Source: Candidatus Methanophaga sp. GoMg3.2
Lineage (GTDB): Archaea; Halobacteriota; Syntropharchaeia; Alkanophagales; Methanospirareceae
Length of the DNA stretch: 7,888 nt
NCBI GenBank assembly: GCA_013180565.1
Contig: QBUN01000318.1
Location: 1-7,888 of the forward strand
Direction: 5' to 3'
Both the position numbers and the translations under genes were made by a program. The notes below the pieces were generated by a model. The model had not been told where the DNA came from. It worked only from the letters and a program-made list of their open reading frames with translations, and searched no databases. This document shows, in pieces, positions 1 to 5,324 of the stretch. Each line of letters starts with the position of its first letter. The first letter of the stretch is position 1.

Positions 1-2
1 AT

Positions 3-77
3 GATAAAATTTCTGTGCTCACTAAAGAGCAAAGGGAGATTATTGAAAAGTTGGGATTTGCGGATGCACTCTTTTAG
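3..77 (+). pseudogene. C-terminal fragment of an unidentified protein (gene enters from the left edge)
   Basis: Frame 3 is open from the window edge for 24 codons and ends at TAG (75-77). The tail contains LTKEQREIIEKLGFADALF, a hydrophilic and probably helical sequence with real-protein character, and it is the only one of the three plus frames here that reads like a normal C-terminus. Short endings of the form 'LT-x-EQ-x-EI-x-x-x-LG' occur in several transposase families, so this may be the end of an insertion-sequence gene, but 24 residues cannot settle that. The following gene at 114 is in the same frame, with only 12 sense codons between the TAG and its ATG. The two could therefore be parts of one broken reading frame. 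The fragment may equally be the intact end of a normal gene that lies mostly outside the window. Confidence 0.3.
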
Positions 78-113
78 GGTTGTAGCCTATACAACGCTGA
101 AAGTCAGGATGTA

Positions 114-575
114 ATGGTGGATAAGGAACTCACTTCCGGTCATATCCAGGTCGTAGAGCATGGAAGCGGAATCTATTCCTCGGACACTGATTTTAACTCA
201 CAGCGATTGAATAAGAGCACAGAAGCGGAATACCAGCCCACTACATTTAACTTCTCGGACGGTTTCGGTGTAAACTTCTCTTCTAAGTGGATGCAGGGCA
301 TTTGCGCTAAGGACCAAAAGGCCGGCACTGCGATACATAAGAGGATAAGCAATGCCGCCACGATGAAAGATGATACAACTGCGACTAAGTCGTCAATGGC
401 GTTTGAAACTGCGTTCAATGGCTCTATACACGTAGGTGCGAGAACAACTGAGACAAGAATCTCTGAGGATTATATTGGGCGGTTCAATGTTTCTCAGGTT
501 ATAAAAATAGGTGATGCAAGATCAACATCTACGTCTAATACGTCTAACTCGTCTGATTTGCCGTCTTGCCCATGA
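114..575 (+). CDS. Hypothetical Ser/Thr-rich protein, probably a fragment of a larger archaeal secreted or surface protein
   Basis: This is a 153-residue open frame starting at ATG, with a short AGGA four bases upstream. It is rich in Ser, Thr, Asn and Gly, and is predicted by eye to be mostly beta strand, with motifs such as VVEHGSGIYSS (residues about 14-24), FGVNFSSKW (51-59) and ISEDYIGRFNVSQVIK (about 116-131). This composition suits an extracellular domain, but no signal peptide follows the ATG. In-frame codons upstream of the ATG (GCSLYNAESQDV, before the TAG at 75) also look coding, so the real homology may begin before position 114. The C-terminus falls into a low-complexity Ser/Thr/Asn run encoded by a 9-base tandem repeat and then stops abruptly. 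I infer a truncated copy of a longer surface-type protein. The function is unknown. Confidence 0.5.
   Translation: MVDKELTSGHIQVVEHGSGIYSSDTDFNSQRLNKSTEAEYQPTTFNFSDGFGVNFSSKWMQGICAKDQKAGTAIHKRISNAATMKDDTTATKSSMAFETAFNGSIHVGARTTETRISEDYIGRFNVSQVIKIGDARSTSTSNTSNSSDLPSCP
531..557 (+). repeat. Three tandem 9-base units
   Basis: Units acgtctaat, acgtctaac and tcgtctgat follow each other in frame and encode the Thr/Ser-Ser-Asn/Asp run near the C-terminus of the 114-575 protein. Codon-sized tandem repeats of this kind can expand or contract without shifting the frame. Confidence 0.5.
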
Positions 576-610
576 GTTCACTAATAAATTTAGAGCGTTT
601 AAAAAGACGG
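561..610. terminator. Possible stem between convergent gene ends
   Basis: ccgtctt (561-567) and aagacgg (604-610) form a perfect 7-bp inverted repeat with a 36-base loop. The loop spans the stop of the 114-575 gene and the stop of the minus-strand HisA-like gene. The position suits a shared terminator, but the long loop and short stem make chance pairing plausible. Confidence 0.2.
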
Positions 611-1309
611 AATATCCCCCTCATGTACAGCAGTAGCGACCAGTGCGCCCTTTACACCGATCGCCGCCATTTTATGTACGTCTTCGCAATTCCGCACGCC
701 GCCGCCGCATAGAATGTCATGTTCCGAGAGTTCCACTGCACGAGCGAGGAACTCAAAATCTATTCCGCTTTTCGTGCCTACCCTGTTCAGTTCCAGCACA
801 ATCACGTCCCGAACGGGGAATTTATTCAGCTCTTTTATTAACTGCAGAGGGTCTATCTTCAGCCTTGTATCGCTTGTCAGCACTTCGTTATTGAAGAGGT
901 CAATGCTTATACATATATCATTTATCATATCGCTCTTAGATGCTTCCTCTAATAGCTCAATGGATATGGTTTCCGTACCTAAAATGAACTTATCGGCCAT
1001 TTCCGCGTCAATAGCTTCTTTCAGGTCTTCCATCCCTTTTACACCATAATCCAGCATAATCCTCAAATCCCTGTTTCGAGTTCTTAGATCTTTCAAAATC
1101 GGTCTGTTATTGCCTGTGCTCATGAGTCGGTTGAGGTCCGCGATATAAACTTCCTTGGGCTTTATCGTTTCTAGCACACGAGCCGGATCTGACGACGTAA
1201 CGATAGAGCTGAAACGGTGAATCGGCACGTATTTCTCACGCTCGCCTCGCTTCGCATGCACTACCACGCCATCAAGCAGGTCCATTACAAAGATCAATCG
1301 GAAGTCCAT
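599..1309 (-). CDS. HisA/HisF-related TIM-barrel protein, role unassigned
   Basis: The 236-residue product has the length and layout of phosphoribosylformimino-AICAR-ribotide isomerase (HisA), a (beta/alpha)8 barrel with two phosphate sites. Visible landmarks are VMDLLDG near the N-terminus, with Asp10 in the place of the first catalytic Asp of HisA; ISIDL, with Asp137 in the place of the second; ELNRVGTKSG (173-182) at one phosphate site; and CGGGVRN (201-207) plus GALVATAV (221-228) at the other. It is divergent from true HisA and matches the archaeal hisA/hisF-related group, whose substrate is not established. No other histidine genes lie nearby, so a role in histidine synthesis is not supported by context. 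The ATG at 1309 follows an AGG seven bases upstream on the minus strand. A TATA-like box lies further upstream. Confidence 0.85.
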   Translation of the reverse strand: MDFRLIFVMDLLDGVVVHAKRGEREKYVPIHRFSSIVTSSDPARVLETIKPKEVYIADLNRLMSTGNNRPILKDLRTRNRDLRIMLDYGVKGMEDLKEAIDAEMADKFILGTETISIELLEEASKSDMINDICISIDLFNNEVLTSDTRLKIDPLQLIKELNKFPVRDVIVLELNRVGTKSGIDFEFLARAVELSEHDILCGGGVRNCEDVHKMAAIGVKGALVATAVHEGDIPSF

Positions 1310-1339
1310 TTTTTTCCTGTTGTGTATAAAGTATGACCG

Positions 1340-1360
1340 CTACCTATAAATTTAATTTAG
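1340..1360 (-). promoter_or_regulatory. Putative archaeal TATA box for the HisA-like gene
   Basis: On the minus strand, an A-rich stretch followed by TTTATA (complement of 1345-1350) lies about 37 bases before the ATG at 1309. Archaeal start sites usually fall about 25 bases after the box centre, which would give a leader of roughly ten bases that still includes the AGG ribosome site. This rests on position and composition only. Confidence 0.35.
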
Positions 1361-1416
1361 GACGCAGATTTACACGGATTTAATTTCTTCTGCGTTAATC
1401 AGTGTTAATCTGTGTC
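1361..1416. repeat. Imperfect palindrome with a 10-bp internal period, probable dispersed repeat
   Basis: Arm 1361-1380 pairs with arm 1397-1416 at 17 of 20 positions, and one of the three mismatches is a G-U pair in RNA. The spacer is 16 bases. Each arm is made of related 10-base units: gacgcagatt and tacacggatt on one side, tgcgttaatc, agtgttaatc and tgtgtcaata on the other. It lies in the 246-base divergent spacer between the HisA-like and DUF1015 genes. The 12-base core ttacacggattt recurs at 2877-2888. Similar AATCTGYGT-type palindromes are scattered in intergenic DNA of many prokaryotes, so this is best read as a dispersed palindromic repeat. An RNA hairpin role is possible. Confidence 0.6.
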
Positions 1417-1517
1417 AATAAAAATTCAATTTTAGTTGAATATTATGCTTTCTTGTTTAGCCATACAAATACCACGATTGTATTAGTTAGTGATGCTAAA
1501 TTAATAAGGCAACAAAA

Positions 1518-1542
1518 CCTTTGAAAGGTAAATAAAAAATAT
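1518..1542 (+). promoter_or_regulatory. Putative promoter of the DUF1015 gene, with a small palindrome
   Basis: The AT-rich box taaataaaaaatat (1529-1542) ends 13 bases before the ATG at 1556, and its upstream half sits about 27 bases away. That is where an archaeal TATA box would put the transcript start at or next to the start codon (leaderless). No usable Shine-Dalgarno precedes the ATG, which agrees. The 11-base palindrome cctttgaaagg (1518-1528) abuts the box and could be a regulator or BRE-side site. Confidence 0.35.
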
Positions 1543-1555
1543 TCGGTATACGATC

Positions 1556-2866
1556 ATGCAACTCAAACCCTTTAAGGCGACAATACTGAACCCGAAACTG
1601 GATAACCGTGCTGAACTTGTTTGCCCGGTTTACGATACCGTAGATGCATCAGGATACGACATTTATTCCGCGAAGCGAAACAATGTGATCCATTTCACCA
1701 CGAGAAGGGCTGGCGTAGAGGAGGCAGATTTTGTCGATTATGCGAAACAGAATCTCACTCGCTTTTTCCGCGATGGGACATTAATAGAGACAGAAAAGAG
1801 CTCGTTCTACATCTATGGGATCCGGTACAGACTATCAGAAGCGATTACGGAACAAATCCAGGAAGAAACCCGAAGAGATACATATTTCGCTTTTGGGTTA
1901 GTTGCACTGATGAAAGTAGAGAAGCTCAATGAGCACACGGTATTGGGGCACGAAAAGACATTTGAGTCGAGCACGCAGGAGCGATACCATCTGATGAAAG
2001 AATGTGGTATGAATTTCTCGCCTATAATTGCGGAATACAACATGCCGGGACATGAGCTAAACAACATATTCGAGGATTATCTGGGCTTCCACAGGCCGGA
2101 TTTGAAGATAGATGCGCGGAACGAGCCAATTATAGATGTTGTATTAGATGGTGCACGCCACTTGCTCTGGGGTGTTTCCGATGAAGCGCTTATAGACAAG
2201 ATTATGCGGCTGATGGCCGACAAAAGGGTTATGATCCTCGATGGGCATCATAGATATACCGCAGCTTATCAGTTGTGTAGCGATCGAGTGGAAGACTATA
2301 CGTTGATGATGCTCTTAGAAGGAGGTGATAGAGCGCTTGTATTGCTGCCCTGGCACAGATGTGTAAAAAGGTGTCACGAGGAGGATTTATGGACGCGAAT
2401 ACGTGCTAATTTTGTTGTTGAAGAGTATGATGGGCGTAACTGCGCGGATGCAATGATCGCAATCAATACGAAACTCCGTGAATGCTGCAATGATGACGTC
2501 CGGGTGGGCATGTATGACGGTGAGAAATTCTATTTGCTGCGTGCTGATCCTGACAGGATAAGGAAGCTGGCGGAGGCGCGAGACGAGCGAATTGGACTGG
2601 ACGTAATAAGCCTGCATGAATGGCTCATCAATCCAACGCTTATTGGCAAGCCCGAGGACATCCTTTTTACCGCCAGTCCGGAAGATGCAATGGCAAATGT
2701 GGATACGGGCACTTATCAGGTTGCATTTTTCCTTAAACCGCTGCGTATCGCAGATGTGGAATATAAGACAGAAGTAGAGAAGAAAGTGTTCCCGCAGAAG
2801 TCAACGCTATTCCTGCCTAAGGTCGCCGAGGGTGTTGTGATGTGTAAGTTCGGGGAAGTGGATTAA
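1556..2866 (+). CDS. DUF1015 family protein
   Basis: The 436-residue product is the usual size for DUF1015. It shows the family hallmarks: an N-terminal PFKA...CPVYDTVD segment (residues 5-30), EKTF (133-136), the signature DGHHRYTAA (229-237) and the C-terminal PQKSTLFLPK (413-422). The DGHHR motif resembles the active-site loop of ParB/sulfiredoxin-fold nucleotide enzymes such as the archaeal free-serine kinase SerK. A phosphotransfer role is therefore imaginable, but the biochemical function of DUF1015 is unproven. No signal peptide or membrane segment is seen, so it is probably cytosolic. The gene appears to be a single transcription unit, divergent from the HisA-like gene and convergent with the ridA unit. 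The start was chosen because the conserved N-terminal motif begins four residues in. Confidence 0.9.
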   Translation: MQLKPFKATILNPKLDNRAELVCPVYDTVDASGYDIYSAKRNNVIHFTTRRAGVEEADFVDYAKQNLTRFFRDGTLIETEKSSFYIYGIRYRLSEAITEQIQEETRRDTYFAFGLVALMKVEKLNEHTVLGHEKTFESSTQERYHLMKECGMNFSPIIAEYNMPGHELNNIFEDYLGFHRPDLKIDARNEPIIDVVLDGARHLLWGVSDEALIDKIMRLMADKRVMILDGHHRYTAAYQLCSDRVEDYTLMMLLEGGDRALVLLPWHRCVKRCHEEDLWTRIRANFVVEEYDGRNCADAMIAINTKLRECCNDDVRVGMYDGEKFYLLRADPDRIRKLAEARDERIGLDVISLHEWLINPTLIGKPEDILFTASPEDAMANVDTGTYQVAFFLKPLRIADVEYKTEVEKKVFPQKSTLFLPKVAEGVVMCKFGEVD

Positions 2867-2870
2867 AACC

Positions 2871-2888
2871 ACACGATTACACGGATTT
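2871..2888 (+). repeat. Short relative of the 1361-1416 repeat
   Basis: gattacacggattt (2875-2888) matches gatttacacggattt at 1367-1381 with one base deleted, and ttacacggattt is identical in both. It begins five bases after the DUF1015 stop codon and has no matching second arm, so it looks like half of the palindromic element. Confidence 0.45.
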
Positions 2889-2903
2889 CCACAAACCTTT
2901 TCT

Positions 2904-2930
2904 ATCAAACGTAGTTTAAGAAAGTTTGAT
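2904..2930 (+). terminator. Hairpin downstream of the DUF1015 gene
   Basis: atcaaac (2904-2910) and gtttgat (2924-2930) form a perfect 7-bp stem with a 13-base loop, 38 bases after the stop codon. T-rich tracts follow further on (2967-2972 and 3005-3021), which is where U-tract-dependent archaeal termination could occur. Confidence 0.35.
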
Positions 2931-3032
2931 CAAAACGCTTCGCGGAAAGAAAAGCTTTACCAACAACTTTTTTACCTTCAGTAAAAACCTTGACTAAAAA
3001 CGTTATTTTTGTTTTTCTTTTAGCACAGGCTA

Positions 3033-3061
3033 AATTTTCTTTTTTCCTAAAAAAGAAAATT
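3033..3061. terminator. Perfect 13-bp AT-rich hairpin between convergent genes
   Basis: Arm 3033-3045 (aattttctttttt) is the exact reverse complement of 3049-3061, with a three-base loop. It ends 11 bases before the stop of the minus-strand NTPase gene and presents T-rich sequence on both strands. It is therefore well placed as a bidirectional terminator for the DUF1015 gene and the ridA/NTPase unit. A near copy lies upstream of the 5321-6292 gene (see 6298-6362), so it may also belong to a dispersed repeat. Confidence 0.55.
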
Positions 3062-3072
3062 ATAGTGTTGTG

Positions 3073-3639
3073 TTACACTTGTGAAATCTCGTGGTTTTTG
3101 ATTGACTCGAAATACAAATCGGGATTCAAAAACGGGATCAAAGCAACCACTAAACCCGCCACATAATACGCTTTCCGGTCCATGACGCCGTTAGTGAAAT
3201 GCCCAACAGCGCCCTGTCTCTCTTTTGTATTCCGTTCACCAATCAAAGTATCCATCACATCGCCGAGTTCGACACCAGTTAAAAGCTCTTTGGTGATATG
3301 CGAGGGTAATTCAAAGAAAGGAGAGGTGCCATAACCCACTCGCTCTGTATTGTCCATGATACACATCACGCCAAAAGTGAACCACCGGTCATATAATTTC
3401 TTTATCCCGCCTTCTATACCGACAAAGAAGGTCGCACCGAAATTACGCGCTTCGTTTGCCATAGTCAATTCAAAGGCTCTATTCCGTGCTCCCACAAAGG
3501 TTTCTGTGTCGACTGGCTGATTGGGGACGTTACTATTCACACTGATACCCACTACATCAACGGTATCGAAATATTTGGAGAATGCCTCCGCTGTCGCTGC
3601 CACTTTCACGGGGTTCCGAGATCCGACTAGCACATTCAT
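3073..3639 (-). CDS. yjjX: Inosine/xanthosine triphosphatase (DUF84, YjjX-like)
   Basis: The 188-residue product fits the non-canonical purine NTP phosphatase family, which hydrolyses ITP and XTP to the diphosphates and keeps deaminated purines out of RNA and DNA. Family motifs seen are GSRNPVKVAA (6-15, nucleotide-binding loop), VPNQPVDTETFVGARNRA (38-55), FFVGIEGG (71-78) and KERQGAVGHFTNG (139-151). The protein is full length, with no signal peptide, so it is cytosolic. Its ATG lies three bases after the stop codon of ridA, so the two genes almost certainly share a transcript. Only a weak ribosome site is visible, consistent with translation coupled to ridA. A hairpin at 3033-3061 follows the stop. 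Confidence 0.9.
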   Translation of the reverse strand: MNVLVGSRNPVKVAATAEAFSKYFDTVDVVGISVNSNVPNQPVDTETFVGARNRAFELTMANEARNFGATFFVGIEGGIKKLYDRWFTFGVMCIMDNTERVGYGTSPFFELPSHITKELLTGVELGDVMDTLIGERNTKERQGAVGHFTNGVMDRKAYYVAGLVVALIPFLNPDLYFESIKNHEISQV

Positions 3640-3642
3640 TAA

Positions 3643-4116
3643 TTACGTTTCAATCGCGATTAACGCGATTTCGATACCGACATCCTTTGGCAGCCGCGCC
3701 ACTTCTACCGCACAGCGTGCCGGTGGGCGATCCTTGAAGTATCCTGCATATACCTTGTTTATTCGGTCGAAGTTGTCCATGTCAGCTATGAATACCGTGA
3801 CACTAACCACGTCTGTGTAGTTCATACCAGCTTCCTTGAGCACGGCACCGAGATTGTCAAGCACCTGCTGCGTCTGTGTTTCTATTGAGCCATCATAATT
3901 TATCTCGCCTGTCTCGGGATTGATCGGGATCTGGCCCGAACAGAAGAGCATGTTCCCTACCCTTATAGCCTGACTATACGGGCCGATAGCCTTAGGCGCA
4001 TCAGTCGTTGTAATGACTTCTTTGGCTGGGTTTTCCTCTGTGCGTACCAAAGAGCCGGTTATCCCGGTGAGGGCGAACATCGAAAGCAAATAAACGGGAG
4101 CTATTCTTTTCTTCAT
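3643..4116 (-). CDS. ridA: RidA family enamine/imine deaminase with an N-terminal hydrophobic extension
   Basis: Residues from about 31 ([20 protein letters not shown]) onward match the RidA/YjgF fold. The family hydrolyses reactive 2-aminoacrylate-type enamines and imines to keto acids and ammonia. The key arginine is present in [13 protein letters not shown] (Arg134 from this start), as is the late glutamate in GIEIALIAI (Glu149). RidA proteins are usually about 125-130 residues; this one is 157. The extra N-terminus is MKKR followed by about 20 hydrophobic residues, like a signal peptide or membrane anchor without an obvious cleavage box. The frame is open further upstream to a TTG at 4179, but the ATG at 4116 is preferred because a TATA-like box (4141-4150) sits about 30 bases before it. 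A TTG just before residue 24 would remove the extension, but it has no clear ribosome site. Confidence 0.88.
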   Translation of the reverse strand: MKKRIAPVYLLSMFALTGITGSLVRTEENPAKEVITTTDAPKAIGPYSQAIRVGNMLFCSGQIPINPETGEINYDGSIETQTQQVLDNLGAVLKEAGMNYTDVVSVTVFIADMDNFDRINKVYAGYFKDRPPARCAVEVARLPKDVGIEIALIAIET

Positions 4117-4140
4117 TGTAGATACAATGGAAACTGGGAC

Positions 4141-4150
4141 ATATATTATA
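4141..4150 (-). promoter_or_regulatory. Putative TATA box of the ridA-yjjX unit
   Basis: Minus-strand TATAATATAT is centred about 30 bases before the ATG at 4116, so transcription would begin only a few bases ahead of the codon. No Shine-Dalgarno is seen before that ATG, which fits a near-leaderless transcript. Confidence 0.4.
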
Positions 4151-4224
4151 CTTTGGGCTTCTATTTTACGATCATACAAACATATTCTTTTATGTTATAT
4201 CCAGTAGTGAATATAATAGGTCAC

Positions 4225-4293
4225 GAGGTGATCAGAAAAATGGGTTTGATAACAACTGATACAAATACTATTATGAGTACGTTAAGGGTGTAG
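4225..4293 (+). CDS. Candidate leader peptide: strong Shine-Dalgarno plus 17-codon Thr-rich open frame
   Basis: GAGGTGATC (4225-4233) is complementary over nine bases to the conserved 3' end of archaeal 16S rRNA and sits six bases before an ATG at 4240. This is the strongest ribosome site I noticed in the window. The frame encodes MGLITTDTNTIMSTLRV and stops at TAG 4291-4293, 41 bases before the ATG of the TtuA-like gene. Five of 17 residues are threonine. It could be a leader peptide controlling the downstream gene, a free small protein, or the stump of a lost gene. No hairpin pair supporting attenuation was identified. The peptide itself is too short to recognise. Confidence 0.35.
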   Translation, partial: EVIRKMGLITTDTNTIMSTLRV

Positions 4294-4334
4294 GTCGCGA
4301 TTGTATGATGGAAACCAGAAGTTAGGAAAAGATC

Positions 4335-5243
4335 ATGAGATGCAGTAGAGGCAAATGCACGAACCCGGCGATAATATATCAGAAATATTCGGGGTTGCAC
4401 TTATGCGAACCACATTTTATTGCTGCTGTAGAGCGGAAAGTGAAAAAGGCGATGCGGAAGCAGTTGATGATAGAGTATGGAGATAAAATTGCAGTAGCAT
4501 TAAGCGGGGGCAAGGACAGTTCAGCGCTTTTGTATATGCTGAAGGAGAAGATTTTTCATGATCGAAACGATTTAGAATTCTTTGCAATTGCCGTGGATGA
4601 GGGTATAAAAGGATTCCGTTCGGCAACGCTACGAAATGCGGAAAGGGTGGCAAAGGAATTAGAAGTAGACTGTTTTATTTATTCTTTCGCACATGAGTTT
4701 GGATTTACACTGGACGAAATAGTAGCGAAAGGGTTCGACCAGGCACCGTGCACGTTCTGTGGCGTCCTGAGACGGCGGATATTAGATGTAAAGGCGAAGG
4801 AATTGGGCGCTACGAAAGTTGTAACCGCACATAATCTGGACGATGAAGTGCAAACGATTCTAATCAATTATCTACGCGGCGATATTGAGCGTTTAGGGCG
4901 GTTGCAAGGACGTCGCGCGGAGTTTGTTCCACGAGTTAAGCCGTTAAGAGACGTTTATGAGAAGGAGGCTGCTCTCTATGCGCTTGTAGCTGGAATACCG
5001 ATACATACAGTTCATTGTCCTTACGCTTCGCTTTCGTTCCGTTCCACGGTGAAGAGTATGCTGAACGAGTTAGAAAGAAAGCATCCAGGGACGAAATATT
5101 CATTGTTGCGAGGCTATGCAAGAGTGTCTGAGTTCTTGCCGGCGGTGCAAACAGAGCGAAAGCTTTTGCGCTGTGAACTATGTGGTGAAGCATCTGCATC
5201 ACGGATCTGCAAGGCTTGCGAGATAATAGGGATGATGAACTGA
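4335..5243 (+). CDS. ttuA: TtuA/Ncs6-family tRNA 2-thiolation enzyme (PP-loop ATPase)
   Basis: The 302-residue product has the full TtuA/Ncs6 (CTU1) layout. An N-terminal zinc finger uses C3, C8, C24 and His27. The PP-loop SGGKDS (57-62) adenylates the target uridine. A CxxC (C139, C142) and C228 (HCPYASLSFR) are in the places that bind the catalytic iron-sulfur cluster in characterised TtuA, and AHNLDDEVQT (165-174) is the second nucleotide-site motif. A C-terminal zinc finger uses C280, C283, C292 and C295. The family replaces oxygen 2 of a tRNA uridine with sulfur, at position 34 (Ncs6) or 54 (TtuA). Which site applies cannot be told from sequence. Sulfur normally comes from a ubiquitin-like carrier, and none is encoded here. 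AGGA (4324-4327) seven bases before the ATG is a good ribosome site. Confidence 0.93.
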   Translation: MRCSRGKCTNPAIIYQKYSGLHLCEPHFIAAVERKVKKAMRKQLMIEYGDKIAVALSGGKDSSALLYMLKEKIFHDRNDLEFFAIAVDEGIKGFRSATLRNAERVAKELEVDCFIYSFAHEFGFTLDEIVAKGFDQAPCTFCGVLRRRILDVKAKELGATKVVTAHNLDDEVQTILINYLRGDIERLGRLQGRRAEFVPRVKPLRDVYEKEAALYALVAGIPIHTVHCPYASLSFRSTVKSMLNELERKHPGTKYSLLRGYARVSEFLPAVQTERKLLRCELCGEASASRICKACEIIGMMN

Positions 5244-5264
5244 GCGAACATACTGCCGCATTAA

Positions 5265-5285
5265 ACACTTGCAAGTGTGCTTTTT
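5265..5285 (+). terminator. Terminator of the TtuA-like gene
   Basis: acacttgcaagtgt (5265-5278) is a perfect 14-base palindrome, 21 bases after the stop codon, followed by gc and five T. A short stem plus T run at this place is a good terminator candidate for the plus-strand gene. Confidence 0.5.
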
Positions 5286-5324
5286 GCTTAGCTTAGCTTA
5301 GCAATGCAAAGGCAGCTAAGCTAA
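5286..5324 (-). repeat. gctta tandem repeat and hairpin at the 3' end of the MnmA/ThiI-like gene
   Basis: Three gctta units (5286-5300) followed by gc give ttagcttagc twice (5288-5297 and 5293-5302). Either copy pairs perfectly with gctaagctaa (5315-5324), forming a 10-bp stem that can slide by five bases. The distal arm overlaps the stop codon of the minus-strand gene (5321-5323). It could act as an RNA 3'-end stabiliser or weak terminator, but no T run follows on the minus strand. Confidence 0.45.

Noticed and set aside
1..114. 37-codon open frame starting with the ATG at position 1
   Set aside because: Its composition is unremarkable, it overlaps a better coding-like frame ending at 77, and nothing indicates a ribosome site because it begins at the window edge.
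643..1049. Plus-strand open frames opposite the HisA-like gene
   Set aside because: They are antisense shadows with Ser- and Arg-rich low-quality composition, while the minus-strand reading has HisA motifs throughout.
1457..1500. Imperfect inverted repeat (ttagc ... gctaa, aatac ... gtatt) in the HisA-like/DUF1015 spacer
   Set aside because: The arms are only five bases each with unpaired gaps, so this is not distinguishable from chance in AT-rich DNA.
4117..4179. Longer RidA starting at TTG 4179
   Set aside because: It would start with a rare codon upstream of the best TATA-like box, which would then lie inside the gene. The ATG at 4116 fits promoter spacing.
4225..4262. C/D-box-like small RNA (gtgatca ... 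ctga)
   Set aside because: The C-box match is poor, no second C'/D' pair was seen, and the sequence is better explained as a Shine-Dalgarno with a short open frame.
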